From SZUA-547 sp963669315 (lineage in GTDB: Bacteria > Pseudomonadota > Alphaproteobacteria > Rhodobacterales > Rhodobacteraceae), in the NCBI GenBank assembly GCA_963669315.1, contig OY770021.1, positions 1,426,001-1,490,000 on the forward strand: a stretch of 64,000 nucleotides of DNA. Reading direction: 5' to 3'. Positions 32,585 to 41,512 of this stretch are shown in pieces. The translations under genes and the position numbers were made by a program. The notes beneath the pieces are model-generated. The model was not told where the DNA came from and did no database searches. It saw only the letters and a program-made list of their open reading frames with translations. The first letter of the stretch is position 1. Each line of letters starts with the position of its first letter.

Positions 32585-34273
32585 GTGGATCGCAGGCTCG
32601 CAGCGATTTTAGCCGCCGATGTCGTTGGCTATTCAAAGTTGATGGGGGCGGATCAATCCGCGACCCTCGCGGCTTTGCGGAAGTTGCGCAGCGTGCTGTT
32701 CACGCCAACCGTGGCCCGACATGGCGGGGAGACGGTCAAGAGCATGGGGGACGGTTGGATCGTCGCCTTCGCCAGCGTCAGCGACGCTGTGCAATGCGCG
32801 ATCGACGTACAAAACGGTCTATCAGCGATCCCGATGCTGCAGCTGCGCATGGGCGTGCATCTGGGTGACATCGTACGCGAAGACGAAGATCTGTTCGGCG
32901 ACGGCGTCAATATCGCCGCGCGACTGGAGGCGGCCGCGGCGCCCGGCGATATTCTGATTTCCGACGTCGTGCATCACAGTTTGGACGGTCGCCTCTCCAC
33001 CGCCTTTCGCAAATTGCCGCCCCTGAAGCTGAAGAATATCGAGCGCGCGGTCTCGGCGTTCTCATGGCGCGAGGCGCCGTTGGAAGCCGGGCGCGTGGAC
33101 CAGGGGGGCGAGAAGGCCTCAGCGCAGCGGCGCAGTATCGGGCTCGGCTTTGACGGCCTTGAGATCAAAGCCGGAGATGATGAAGCCAAGCTTCTGTGCG
33201 ACGGCGTGAATGATGCGATCCGGGCCGCGCTCGCCAATCAGGCGGGCATGTCGCTTTTGACCGACTCGAACAAGGCCGACATGCTGGTGGAGGGCTCATT
33301 GACGGCGGTCGGCGCCCGGTATCGGGTCGTCATTCGTCTTGTGGATCAGAACAACCAGAAAACGATCAAGGCCGAAAAGTTCGACGGTGTCATATCGGAC
33401 CTGTTCGAAGCGGAGGACGATCTGGCGCTTCAGATCTGCACGTCGCTCAGATTCGCGGCCTTCCGTTACGAAGCCTCCACGTTGGAAAACTCCGACCTGC
33501 CCAAAGACGAGCAAGATAGCAGCGTCATTCGGGTTCGCGCCGGCAGTCTGTTGTCGGACTTGAAATACGAGGAATGGGTCGAGGCCCGGCGACTGCTGGA
33601 GACAGTGTTGGACCGCGATCCGGATGACGCCAGCGCGCTTGCGATGGCGGGGATGGCCCGCACGATCGAACCCAACTGCGGCTGGCGAAACCCAAACGCG
33701 GAGGATCGCAAACAGGCGATCTCGCAGCTCCGCAAGGCGGTTCGCCTTAATCCGAGCAGCGACTTCGCGCACGCCATTCTGGCGCTGGCGTTGCTGGAGC
33801 TTGAAGAAGACTATACCGGCGCGCTGTTCACCGCTGAGCAATTGATGAAGATCGCTCCCCATTATGCGCAAGGCCAGATGGCCCATGCCGCCGCCATGAT
33901 TTGCAGCGGTCAGATTGAAGACGGGACGAAACTGGCGCTCAAAGCGATCGAGCCGCTCAAAGGTTTGCGCCTGTTTTCTCAGAACGCCGCGTATCTGATG
34001 CTCGGCTTGTTGCTGTCGCACCGCTATGACGAGGTTCTGATCTGGGGCCAGATGGTGAACCAGCGGATCGAGAACGTGCCACGCATTCTCCTTCTGATGA
34101 TCAGCGCCGCGGCGCATCTGCAAGATGGTGACCGTGCGCGGGATTACGCCGACCGCCTTATGGAGCGGCGCCCGGACTTCAGGCTCAGCGAGATGCGGGT
34201 CTGGCCGTTGAAACGACCCGGCGACTGGGACCATGTCGTCGCCGGATTACGCGCCGCCGGATTGCCGGAATAA
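32585..34273 (+). CDS. Class III adenylate/guanylate cyclase with TPR-type C-terminus
   Basis: A 562-residue protein. The catalytic domain opens with VDRRLAAILAADVVGYSKLMG, giving the first metal Asp, then MGDGWIVAFASV with the second, and GVHLGDIVREDEDLFGDGVNIAARLE. These match bacterial class III cyclases that make cAMP. A middle domain (about 165-300) resembles the TolB-like linker found in this group, and the rest is made of TPR-like helical pairs (DDASALAMAGMARTIEP, SDFAHAILALALLELEEDYTGAL). I used GTG 32585, since AAGGAAG lies 7 bases upstream and relatives begin there; ATG 32534 is in frame. No membrane helix is seen. Confidence 0.85.
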   Translation: MDRRLAAILAADVVGYSKLMGADQSATLAALRKLRSVLFTPTVARHGGETVKSMGDGWIVAFASVSDAVQCAIDVQNGLSAIPMLQLRMGVHLGDIVREDEDLFGDGVNIAARLEAAAAPGDILISDVVHHSLDGRLSTAFRKLPPLKLKNIERAVSAFSWREAPLEAGRVDQGGEKASAQRRSIGLGFDGLEIKAGDDEAKLLCDGVNDAIRAALANQAGMSLLTDSNKADMLVEGSLTAVGARYRVVIRLVDQNNQKTIKAEKFDGVISDLFEAEDDLALQICTSLRFAAFRYEASTLENSDLPKDEQDSSVIRVRAGSLLSDLKYEEWVEARRLLETVLDRDPDDASALAMAGMARTIEPNCGWRNPNAEDRKQAISQLRKAVRLNPSSDFAHAILALALLELEEDYTGALFTAEQLMKIAPHYAQGQMAHAAAMICSGQIEDGTKLALKAIEPLKGLRLFSQNAAYLMLGLLLSHRYDEVLIWGQMVNQRIENVPRILLLMISAAAHLQDGDRARDYADRLMERRPDFRLSEMRVWPLKRPGDWDHVVAGLRAAGLPE

Positions 34274-34297
34274 GCGCCATAGCCCGAATGGCGGCGC

Positions 34298-34723
34298 TCA
34301 CAGCACCCCGAACCGGGCCAGCGCGATGCGCATGTCTTCTGGCATGTCGGCCGCCGCCTCGGCCCCTTTCGGCAGGTCGGAGGGCGCGTCCTCGGCGTTC
34401 AGATACCGCCAACCTTGAAAGGCGCGGCGAGGCTGCGGGACGGTGCGGATGATTTCAGGCTTGCGGACGATGCCGCAGCGGCGGATACCGTCGCCTTCAT
34501 CCACTGGCTCGAACGCCGCGATCCTCTGCCGGGCCAGCACCACCCCTTTGAACACCCAATAGAGAGAGCCGTTGCCAACGATCTCGTCCGCCCGTTTCGG
34601 CCACATCCGCGTGACGTGGACAGGGCGCGGGTCGAGGCCAGACGCCGCGCGTTCCGCCATGCGGTCCGCTTGCCAACGCTCCAGATGCTCGACGCTGGGC
34701 GCGCCGACGCAGAGTTTGATCAT
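34298..34723 (-). CDS. DUF1489 family protein
   Basis: A 141-residue protein of the conserved alphaproteobacterial family DUF1489. Typical segments: MIKLCVGAPSVEHLERWQ, HVTRMWPKRADEIVGNGSLYWVFKGVV, and AFQGWRYLNAEDAPSDLP near the end. The family is of unknown function; the central WVFKG region is the best conserved. ATG 34723 matches the family start; an open frame extends to 34867 without a clear ribosome site. It is convergent with the cyclase and divergent from nrdJ. Confidence 0.85.
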   Translation of the reverse strand: MIKLCVGAPSVEHLERWQADRMAERAASGLDPRPVHVTRMWPKRADEIVGNGSLYWVFKGVVLARQRIAAFEPVDEGDGIRRCGIVRKPEIIRTVPQPRRAFQGWRYLNAEDAPSDLPKGAEAAADMPEDMRIALARFGVL

Positions 34724-34874
34724 GTGCAGGGTTGGCGCGTCCTTGGAAGTCATGCGCAAAGAGTTAACGCGGCCGGAGGGATTCGGCGAGGCGCCTACGA
34801 ATGCGCCCAGCCCAAAGGAGGGCGGATCGAGCGCGACATGGCGCTTGTGCGTTGGAACGCAGCACACGAGTGAA

Positions 34875-34921
34875 TGGCGATATATTGTGGCGACGCATCA
34901 CGCGAATCGCATATGTTCCAT
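34875..34921. promoter_or_regulatory. Candidate NrdR boxes upstream of nrdJ
   Basis: TGGCGATATATTGTGG at 34875-34890 agrees with the core of the NrdR palindrome (CwATATATwGTGt) at 11 of 13 positions. A weaker AT-centred copy, ATCGCATATGTTCCAT, lies at 34906-34921, exactly 31 bases on, the spacing of paired NrdR boxes. NrdR represses ribonucleotide reductase genes when dATP is high. The pair lies 35-81 bases before the nrdJ ATG. Confidence 0.45.
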
Positions 34922-34955
34922 ATTCGTTCGCCTTTCAATGACCTGTGGACCGCCC

Positions 34956-37244
34956 ATGACCCGTTTCGCCGCCCCGATCGCCGAGCAGATCTGGGACATG
35001 AAATACCGCTACAAAACCCCCGAAGGCGCCGCGCTGGACGCGACTGTCGAGGACAGCTGGCGCAGGGTCGCCCGCGCCCTGGCCGAGGTGGAGGCCGAGG
35101 ACGAGCGCGAGGCGTGGGAGGCGCGGTTCTACAACGCGCTGGACGTGTTCAAGTTCCTGCCCGCGGGCCGTATTCTGGCGGGCGCTGGCACGGGGCGGGC
35201 CGTGACGCTGTTCAACTGCTTTGTCATGGGGACCGTCCCCGACACGATGGGTGGCATTTTCGACATGCTGAAAGAGGCCGCGCTGACCATGCAGCAGGGC
35301 GGCGGCATCGGCTATGACTTCTCCACCATCCGGCCCAAGGGCGCGCCGGTGGCGGGGGTGGGGGCGGACGCCTCGGGCCCGCTTTCCTTCATGGATGTCT
35401 GGGATGCGATGTGCCGCACGATCATGTCGGCAGGCTCTCGCCGCGGGGCGATGATGGCGACCATGCGCTGCGACCACCCCGATATCGAGGATTTCATCGA
35501 CGCCAAGCGCGACCCGGCGCGCCTGCGCATGTTCAACCTTTCGGTATTGGCGACCGACCCCTTCATGGCGGCTGTGCGCGAGGACGGGTCGTGGGATCTG
35601 CAGTTCAAAGGGCGGGTCTACAAGACGGTTCAGGCGCGCGACCTCTGGAACCGGATCATGCGCTCGACCTATGACTACGCCGAGCCGGGCGTGATCTTCA
35701 TCGACCGCATCAACCGGCGGAACAATCTAAACTATTGCGAGACCATCGCCGCGACCAATCCCTGCGGAGAGCAGCCCCTGCCGCCCTATGGCGCCTGTCT
35801 GCTCGGCTCCATCAATCTCGCGCGGCTGGTGCGCGACCCGTTCGAGGCGGGCGCCGCGATTGACGAGGACGCGCTGGCCGATCTCGTCGCCACCGCCGTC
35901 AGAATGATGGACAATGTGGTCGATGTTTCCCGTTTTCCGCTGCCGGAGCAGCGGGCGGAGGCCCAGGCCAAGCGCCGCATCGGGCTGGGCGTGACGGGGC
36001 TTGCGGATGCGCTGGCGATGGTCGGGCTGCGCTATGGCTCGGCGGAGGCCGCGGCGCAGACGGAATCCTGGCTGAAGGCGGTGCAGAGGGCGGCCTATCT
36101 GGCGTCGACGGAGTTGGCGAAAGAGAAGGGCGCGTTCCCGCTCTATGACGCGGCGGCCTATCTGGCGGGCGAGACCATCGCGGAGATGGATGCGGATGTG
36201 CGCGACGCGATCGCATCGCATGGCGTTCGCAACGCGCTGCTGACCTCCATTGCGCCAACGGGGACGATCTCGCTTTACGCCGGTAACGTCTCCTCCGGCG
36301 TGGAGCCGATATTCGCCCACGCCTACACTCGCAAAGTGCTGCAGACCGATGGTACCCGCACCGAGGAGGAGGTGGTCGACTACGCGGTCGCGCTCTGGCG
36401 AGCGAAGATGGGCGACGCCCCGCTGCCCGACTGGTTCGCCGATGCGCAGACGCTGGCGCCGCTCGATCATGTGCGGATGCAGGCCGCAGCGCAGAAATAT
36501 GTCGACAGCTCGATCTCCAAGACGATCAACGTTCCTGCCGATATCGATTTCGAGGCGTTTAAGGGCGTTTATCTTGAGGCCTATGCGACGGGTTGCAAGG
36601 GCTGCACCACCTACCGCCCGAACGAGGTGACCGGCTCAGTCCTGTCGGTTGAAGACGGGCCGAAGAAGGTGGAGACCGTCTCTGAGGCAGCGCTGCCCGA
36701 CCATGCCGGCGATGTGGTCTATATCGCCGAACCGCTGGAGCGGCCCGAGACCCTGCCCGGCGCCACCTACAAGCTGAGATGGCCCGAGTCCGAACACGCG
36801 ATCTACATCACGCTGAACGATACGGACAGCGGCGGCCGGCGGCGGCCATTCGAGATTTTCATCAACTCCAAGAACATGGAGCACTACGCCTGGACCGTGG
36901 CGCTGACGCGCATGGTCTCCGCCGTATTCCGGCGTGGCGGCGATGTCAGTTTTGTCGTCGAAGAGCTGAAGGCGGTGTTCGATCCGCGCGGCGGCGCCTG
37001 GATGAACGGGCGCTATGTGCCCTCGATCCTGGCCGCGATCGGCGGGGTGATCGAGCGGCACATGATCGAGATCGGCTTTCTGGAAGGCGAGGGGCTGGGT
37101 CTGAAAGAGGATCCGCACGCCGAGGCGATGCGTGTCGGCGAAGGCCCGAAGGCGCCTGCCTGCCCCAATTGCGGGCAGTACGCGATGCGGATGGTCGAGG
37201 GTTGTATGACCTGCGCCGAATGCGGCCACTCAAAGTGTTCGTAA
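34956..37244 (+). CDS. nrdJ: Adenosylcobalamin-dependent ribonucleoside-diphosphate reductase (class II)
   Basis: A 762-residue class II ribonucleotide reductase, making deoxyribonucleotides with B12 as radical source, independent of oxygen. Seen: MKYRYKTPEG start, LFNCFVMGTVPDTMGGIF with the redox Cys, QQGGGIGYDFSTIRPKGAPV, active-site NPCGEQPLPPYGACLLGSIN, SIAPTGTISLYAGNVSSGVEP, and a C-terminal zinc ribbon (CPNCGQYAMRM, CMTCAECGHSKC) that feeds electrons from thioredoxin. No ATP-cone is visible at the N-terminus. ATG 34956 gives the family start MTRFAAPIAEQIWD; the open frame runs back to 34572, through DUF1489 in antisense, and was rejected. No ribosome site is obvious. Confidence 0.95.
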   Translation: MTRFAAPIAEQIWDMKYRYKTPEGAALDATVEDSWRRVARALAEVEAEDEREAWEARFYNALDVFKFLPAGRILAGAGTGRAVTLFNCFVMGTVPDTMGGIFDMLKEAALTMQQGGGIGYDFSTIRPKGAPVAGVGADASGPLSFMDVWDAMCRTIMSAGSRRGAMMATMRCDHPDIEDFIDAKRDPARLRMFNLSVLATDPFMAAVREDGSWDLQFKGRVYKTVQARDLWNRIMRSTYDYAEPGVIFIDRINRRNNLNYCETIAATNPCGEQPLPPYGACLLGSINLARLVRDPFEAGAAIDEDALADLVATAVRMMDNVVDVSRFPLPEQRAEAQAKRRIGLGVTGLADALAMVGLRYGSAEAAAQTESWLKAVQRAAYLASTELAKEKGAFPLYDAAAYLAGETIAEMDADVRDAIASHGVRNALLTSIAPTGTISLYAGNVSSGVEPIFAHAYTRKVLQTDGTRTEEEVVDYAVALWRAKMGDAPLPDWFADAQTLAPLDHVRMQAAAQKYVDSSISKTINVPADIDFEAFKGVYLEAYATGCKGCTTYRPNEVTGSVLSVEDGPKKVETVSEAALPDHAGDVVYIAEPLERPETLPGATYKLRWPESEHAIYITLNDTDSGGRRRPFEIFINSKNMEHYAWTVALTRMVSAVFRRGGDVSFVVEELKAVFDPRGGAWMNGRYVPSILAAIGGVIERHMIEIGFLEGEGLGLKEDPHAEAMRVGEGPKAPACPNCGQYAMRMVEGCMTCAECGHSKCS

Positions 37245-37389
37245 GAATGCGGCTGTATAGCTGACCTTTCTTGTCCTGCGTCAATCCGCCCTGCCCTCCC
37301 GCTGCCAATTTATCATCTACCGGTCGTAGATACGCGCTGTCCGGCCCACGAAATCTGGTGTATCCTGTGCTCGGAAAGCGACATTTTAT

Positions 37390-37402
37390 CGTATCCGATA
37401 CG
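37390..37402. promoter_or_regulatory. CGTATC-C-GATACG palindrome upstream of qmcA
   Basis: A 13-base near-perfect palindrome lies 71 bases before the qmcA ATG inside a 228-base gap that holds no gene. The surroundings are AT-rich (ACATTTTATCG before it, AGCAAAATACACG after), as expected of a promoter. It shares TCCGATA with the inverted repeat before gcvT. The binding protein is unknown. Confidence 0.3.
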
Positions 37403-37472
37403 GCAACGACTAGCAAAATACACGACGACTTCCCACATAATGGAAACAGTAGAAGTGTAGAGGGGAGAATTT

Positions 37473-38420
37473 ATGCCAATACTCCAAGACTTTGGATCGA
37501 TCACCGCCATCGCCGTCGTCATCTTCGCGGCGGTGCTGATATTCATGATGGTCAAATCCGTTCCTCAGGGAGAGGAATGGACCGTCGAACGTTTCGGACG
37601 TTACACACATACAATGGCGCCGGGCCTGCATTTTCTGGTGCCGATCATTCAGCGCATCGGCGCAAAGATAAACATGATGGAGACTGTTCTGGACGTCGAG
37701 GGCCAGGAGGTCATCACCAAGGACAACGCCATGGTGCATGCGGACGCGATCGCCTTTTATCAGGTGGTTGACGCGGCCGCCGCGGCCTATGAGGTTCGGG
37801 ATCTTGAGCGCGCGCTGACCAATCTTAGCGCGACCAATATTCGTACGGTGATCGGTGCGATGGACCTGGATGAGGTTCTGTCGAACCGCGACACCATCAA
37901 CCTGAAGCTTCTGGGAGTCATCGATGAGGCCTCGACCCCCTGGGGCGTCAAGGTGACCCGCGTCGAGATTAAGGATCTACAGCCGCCTGCGGACATCACC
38001 GAGGCGATGGCGCGGCAAATGAAGGCGGAGCGCCTGAAGCGCGCGGAGATTCTGACCGCCGAGGGCGACAAGCAATCGGCCATTCTTAAGGCCGAGGGCG
38101 TCCGCGAAAGCCAGGTGCGAGAGGCGGAGGGCCGGCGCGAGGCGGCGTTCCTGGATGCGGAAGCGCGCGAGCGCGAAGCGCAAGCCGAGGCGACCGCGAC
38201 GCAGATGGTCTCGAAAGCCATCGCCGAGGGCGACGTGCAGGCGATCAACTACTTCGTCGCTCAGAAATATGTCGAGTCGCTGAAGGACATCGCGGCGTCG
38301 CCAAACTCCAAGACCATCATGGTGCCGCTGGAGGCGTCGGGCCTGATCGGTTCGGTCGCGGGCGTGGCGGAACTGGCCAAGGCGGCCGGCGTGACGGGTG
38401 GCGCTCAGGGAGGATCCTGA
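37473..38420 (+). CDS. qmcA: SPFH/Band 7 membrane protein, QmcA type
   Basis: A 315-residue stomatin-like protein. One N-terminal membrane helix (ITAIAVVIFAAVLIFMMV) is followed by the PHB/SPFH domain: VPQGEEWTVERFGRYTHTMAPGL, ETVLDVEGQEVITKDNAMV, DLERALTNLSATNIRTVIGAMDLDE, and a long helical coiled region rich in Glu, Arg and Ala (about 170-240). Such proteins form large cage-like oligomers in lipid microdomains and work with an NfeD-family partner, here encoded one base after the stop. The pair may affect membrane fluidity or protein quality control. Confidence 0.9.
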   Translation: MPILQDFGSITAIAVVIFAAVLIFMMVKSVPQGEEWTVERFGRYTHTMAPGLHFLVPIIQRIGAKINMMETVLDVEGQEVITKDNAMVHADAIAFYQVVDAAAAAYEVRDLERALTNLSATNIRTVIGAMDLDEVLSNRDTINLKLLGVIDEASTPWGVKVTRVEIKDLQPPADITEAMARQMKAERLKRAEILTAEGDKQSAILKAEGVRESQVREAEGRREAAFLDAEAREREAQAEATATQMVSKAIAEGDVQAINYFVAQKYVESLKDIAASPNSKTIMVPLEASGLIGSVAGVAELAKAAGVTGGAQGGS

Positions 38421-38421
38421 G

Positions 38422-38889
38422 ATGGACGCGCTCTTTAACGCCCTTCTCGACATCTCGCCCTGGTACTGGGTCGCGTTCGGCCTCGTCCTGGGGGCGCTGG
38501 AAATGGCCACCGGCTCTTTCTTTCTGATCGGGCCGGGGGTGGCGGCGGTGGTCGTCGGCGCCGTGCTGTTCGTCAATCCGCAGATGGGCGGTGAATTTCA
38601 AGTCACGATCTTCGCCATCATCTCGGTGGCGTTGACCTGGGCTGCGCGGATATACACCGCAAAGATGCGGGAAGCGCCGTCAGACCGGCCGGGCCTCAAC
38701 CAGCGAGCCGGGCAGATCGTCGGGCGCCGGGGCACCGTGCTGGACCCGTTCGACCATGGCGAAGGCGCGGTGGATATCGGCGGTGTCAGATGGCTGGCCC
38801 GTCTCGATGAAGGCGAAACGCTGGCCGAGGGCGCGAAGGTGGTGGTGACGGCCGCGGATGGGACCACGCTGACGGTGAAGGCGGTTTAA
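38422..38889 (+). CDS. NfeD-like membrane protein
   Basis: A 155-residue short-type NfeD protein. Two or three hydrophobic helices come first (WYWVAFGLVLGALEMATGSFFLIGPG, VTIFAIISVALTWAARIY), then an OB-fold domain with the family pattern GQIVGRRGTVLDPF and VDIGGVRWLARLDEGETLAEGAKVVV. It is expected to bind the QmcA-type SPFH protein encoded directly upstream. ATG 38422 starts 2 bases after the qmcA stop, with AGGGAGGA as ribosome site inside the end of qmcA. Topology is inferred from hydrophobicity only. Confidence 0.9.
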   Translation: MDALFNALLDISPWYWVAFGLVLGALEMATGSFFLIGPGVAAVVVGAVLFVNPQMGGEFQVTIFAIISVALTWAARIYTAKMREAPSDRPGLNQRAGQIVGRRGTVLDPFDHGEGAVDIGGVRWLARLDEGETLAEGAKVVVTAADGTTLTVKAV

Positions 38890-38899
38890 CCGCCTTCGC

Positions 38900-39481
38900 T
38901 CAAACTGCCTCCGCCGCCCTGCCTTTGCAATCCAGCGCCCGGACCAACTCGTCCAACTCCTCCAATTCCGCGTCGCGCACCCCCATCTCGATCAAGTGCT
39001 CGACCGTGTTGTGCAGATAGACGCAATTCGGACCGGCGGGGCCGACCGCGCGGGCGATCACCCTGGCCTGGCGGTCCAGCGGCCAGTCGCCCGCATATTG
39101 CCCGTGGTCGCGATTGACGATGAAAACCAGCGCCTCGGCTCTGCCCCGGCGGCCTTCCAGCAGATTCACGGGCCGGGTCGCCTCCTGATAGACGCCGGTC
39201 ACCTGCTCGCGCTCGCGCAGATATTCGCGCACCTCGTCCGCGTCGTCGTCTTCAACGCGAAACGCCACACCGCGGCAGGCGGCGCCTGCGTCATGATCGA
39301 GGCCCAGCACAAGGCCGGGCGCCTCCTCGGTGCCGCGATACCGGATTGAGCGGATGCAGAAGCGGCGGCGATATCCGGGCAGGTCGGCCTGACGGCGCTC
39401 GGCGTAGCGAAAATCCGGCCGCCACATCAGGCTGCCATAGCCGAACACCCAAAATTCGTCCCGACTCTCGCCAGTCGCCAT
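38900..39481 (-). CDS. chaC: Gamma-glutamylcyclotransferase, ChaC family
   Basis: A 193-residue ChaC-type enzyme that cleaves glutathione to 5-oxoproline and Cys-Gly. The substrate-binding loop is VFGYGSLMWRPDF, followed by RRFCIRSIRYRGTEEAPGLVLGL and a Glu-containing segment VTGVYQEATRPV. ATG 39481 is taken as start because GGAGG lies 8 bases upstream; the in-frame TTG at 39487 has no better site. It is convergent with the NfeD-like gene (10-base gap) and divergent from the DUF2125 gene. Confidence 0.92.
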   Translation of the reverse strand: MATGESRDEFWVFGYGSLMWRPDFRYAERRQADLPGYRRRFCIRSIRYRGTEEAPGLVLGLDHDAGAACRGVAFRVEDDDADEVREYLREREQVTGVYQEATRPVNLLEGRRGRAEALVFIVNRDHGQYAGDWPLDRQARVIARAVGPAGPNCVYLHNTVEHLIEMGVRDAELEELDELVRALDCKGRAAEAV

Positions 39482-39544
39482 ATTCAAGCCTCCACAGTCG
39501 AGCTATATCGCGGCGGGACGCCGGATTCGAGAGGAACGCCCATC

Positions 39545-40567
39545 GTGGCTCATATGAAGTTCAAGATCGCGCTGGTTCTGGTTCTCGCCGCCGCCGCTGG
39601 CTGGTCGGCCTTTTGGTTCATCGGCCGTGCGGCCCAGGTCGAAGCGATCGAACGCTGGACCGAGGATCGGCGCGAGGATGGGTGGACGGCGGAATACGCC
39701 GACCTAACCATCGCCGGGTACCCGAACCGCTATGACGCGGCGCTGACGGACCTGACGCTGGGCGAACCGAAACGCGGCTGGGAGTGGAGCCTGCCGGATT
39801 TCAGGTTCTACACCCTGTCCTATGAGCCCAACCACGTGATCGCGGAATGGCCCTCGCGGCAAACAGTGTCATTGGGGGGGGAGGAGGCCGGCGTCGCCTC
39901 TGCTGTCATGCGGGCCAGCGTGGTGTTCGAACCGGGCCTCAGCCTGCCGCTGAACCGGTCATCCATCGAGGTCGAGGCGCTGGAGGCGACCGGCGCGAGC
40001 GGTTGGACGCTGGGCGCACGAAGCTGGAGCCAGCATCTGCGTCAGTCGACGCGCGAGGACGCGCCGGACAATTCCTACGAATTCCGCCTTGATGCTGAGG
40101 GGTTGCGCCCGCCCGACGATGTGCGCCAGTTGCTAGGGCCGGACGCCCCGGTGATGATCGATGCGGCTGTCGCCGAAGGCGAAGTGACGTTGGACGCGCC
40201 CTTGGATCGGCGCGCTTTTGAAGGCGGCGGCGCGCAGCTGACCAAGATGCGGCTGAAGGAGCTTGAGTTCCGCTGGGGCCCGATGCGCATTGAGGCGGAG
40301 GGTGGCGCCGTGATCGATGCGCGTGGACGGCCGGAGGGTGAATTCGACGTCACCGCGCATCGATGGCGCGAACTGCTGAAAGGCCTTGTCGCCTCCGGCG
40401 CCATGGGCCGGAACGAAGCCAGCGCCATCGAGGCGGGGCTGGGCCTGATCGCAGCGCTCAGCGGCAATCCAAACGTGATCAGGGCGCCGCTGGCGTTCCG
40501 GAACGGCGCGATGCTGCTAGGCCCGATCCCGATCGGCGAAGCGCCGGTGATCGCCAGAACACGGTAG
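39545..40567 (+). CDS. DUF2125 family envelope protein
   Basis: A 340-residue protein of the alphaproteobacterial DUF2125 family. An N-terminal membrane anchor or signal (FKIALVLVLAAAAGWSAFWFI) leads into the typical DGWTAEYADLTIAGYPNRYDAALTDL segment, which is the best conserved part of the family and recalls AsmA/DUF945-like beta-rich periplasmic proteins. Function unknown. GTG 39545 is used as start because AGAGGAAC lies about 9 bases upstream; the ATG three codons on would be too far from it. It is convergent with tyrC, 6 bases away. Confidence 0.85.
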   Translation: MAHMKFKIALVLVLAAAAGWSAFWFIGRAAQVEAIERWTEDRREDGWTAEYADLTIAGYPNRYDAALTDLTLGEPKRGWEWSLPDFRFYTLSYEPNHVIAEWPSRQTVSLGGEEAGVASAVMRASVVFEPGLSLPLNRSSIEVEALEATGASGWTLGARSWSQHLRQSTREDAPDNSYEFRLDAEGLRPPDDVRQLLGPDAPVMIDAAVAEGEVTLDAPLDRRAFEGGGAQLTKMRLKELEFRWGPMRIEAEGGAVIDARGRPEGEFDVTAHRWRELLKGLVASGAMGRNEASAIEAGLGLIAALSGNPNVIRAPLAFRNGAMLLGPIPIGEAPVIARTR

Positions 40568-40573
40568 GGCGGC

Positions 40574-41512
40574 TCAGTCGTCCTCGTGCGGCGCGGCGCG
40601 GCGGCCGAAATCGGGCGCGGCGGTGTCCTGCCCCGCCTCGATGATGCCGCGACGGATCGCGCGCGTATGGGTGAAATAGTCGAAGAGGGCGTCGCCGTCG
40701 CCCGCGCGGATCGCCTTTTGCAGCCCGAACAGTTCCTCGGTGAAGCGTCCCAGGATCTCCAGCGTCGCTTCCTTGTTGGTCAAGAACACGTCCCGCCACA
40801 TGGTCGGATCAGACGCAGCGATGCGGGTGAAATCGCGAAATCCGGCTGCGGAGTATTTCACCACTTCGGTGCTGGTGACCCGGCGCATATGGTCGGCCAC
40901 CCCCACCATGGTGTAGGCGATCAGATGGGGCGCATGAGAGGTGACGGCGAGCACCAAGTCATGATGCTCCGGCGTCATCACGTCAATCTGTGAGCCTAAC
41001 GCCGCCCAGAATTCCCGCATCTTGGCGACGGCTTCGGCCGGCGCGTCCGGCGTGGGAACCAAAATACACCAACGATCCTCGAACAACTCGGCGAAGCCAG
41101 AGTCGGGGCCAGAGTGCTCAGTGCCAGCGAGCGGATGCGCCGGGATGAAATTCACCCCTTCGGGCAGATGCGGAGCAACCGCCTCGATCACCGATTGCTT
41201 GACCGAACCAACGTCTGAGACGATCGCGCCGGGTTTCAGCGACGGGCCGATAGCCTCGGCGATGGCGCCCATCACGCCGACGGGGGCGCAGAGAATCACG
41301 AGGTCCGCGTCCCGCGCCGCCTCGGCCGGATCTTCATGCACAGTGTCGCAGAATCCGAGTTCCAGCGCCCTTGCCCGCGTGGCCTGAGTTCGCGCCGACC
41401 CGGCGACATGGCCAACCAACCCCTCGCGCTTGGCGGCCCAGGCGATGGAGGAGCCGATCAGCCCGAGTCCGATCAGCGCGATGCGCGGGAAAATGGGTGC
41501 ATCCGCCATCAT
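40574..41512 (-). CDS. tyrC: Prephenate/arogenate dehydrogenase
   Basis: A 312-residue NAD(P)-dependent TyrA-family enzyme for the oxidative decarboxylation step of tyrosine synthesis. The Rossmann loop is IALIGLGLIGSSIAWAAKREG; other motifs are LVILCAPVGVMGAIAEAI, VSDVGSVKQSVIEA, FIPAHPLAGTEHSGP with the catalytic His, and TSHAPHLIAYTMVG. There is no chorismate mutase or ACT domain, so it is the single-function form. It overlaps the hisC stop by four bases (ATGA). The hisC product can also transaminate prephenate or phenylpyruvate in this setting, which fits the hisC-tyrC pairing common in alphaproteobacteria. Prephenate versus arogenate preference cannot be read. Confidence 0.92.
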   Translation of the reverse strand: MMADAPIFPRIALIGLGLIGSSIAWAAKREGLVGHVAGSARTQATRARALELGFCDTVHEDPAEAARDADLVILCAPVGVMGAIAEAIGPSLKPGAIVSDVGSVKQSVIEAVAPHLPEGVNFIPAHPLAGTEHSGPDSGFAELFEDRWCILVPTPDAPAEAVAKMREFWAALGSQIDVMTPEHHDLVLAVTSHAPHLIAYTMVGVADHMRRVTSTEVVKYSAAGFRDFTRIAASDPTMWRDVFLTNKEATLEILGRFTEELFGLQKAIRAGDGDALFDYFTHTRAIRRGIIEAGQDTAAPDFGRRAAPHEDD

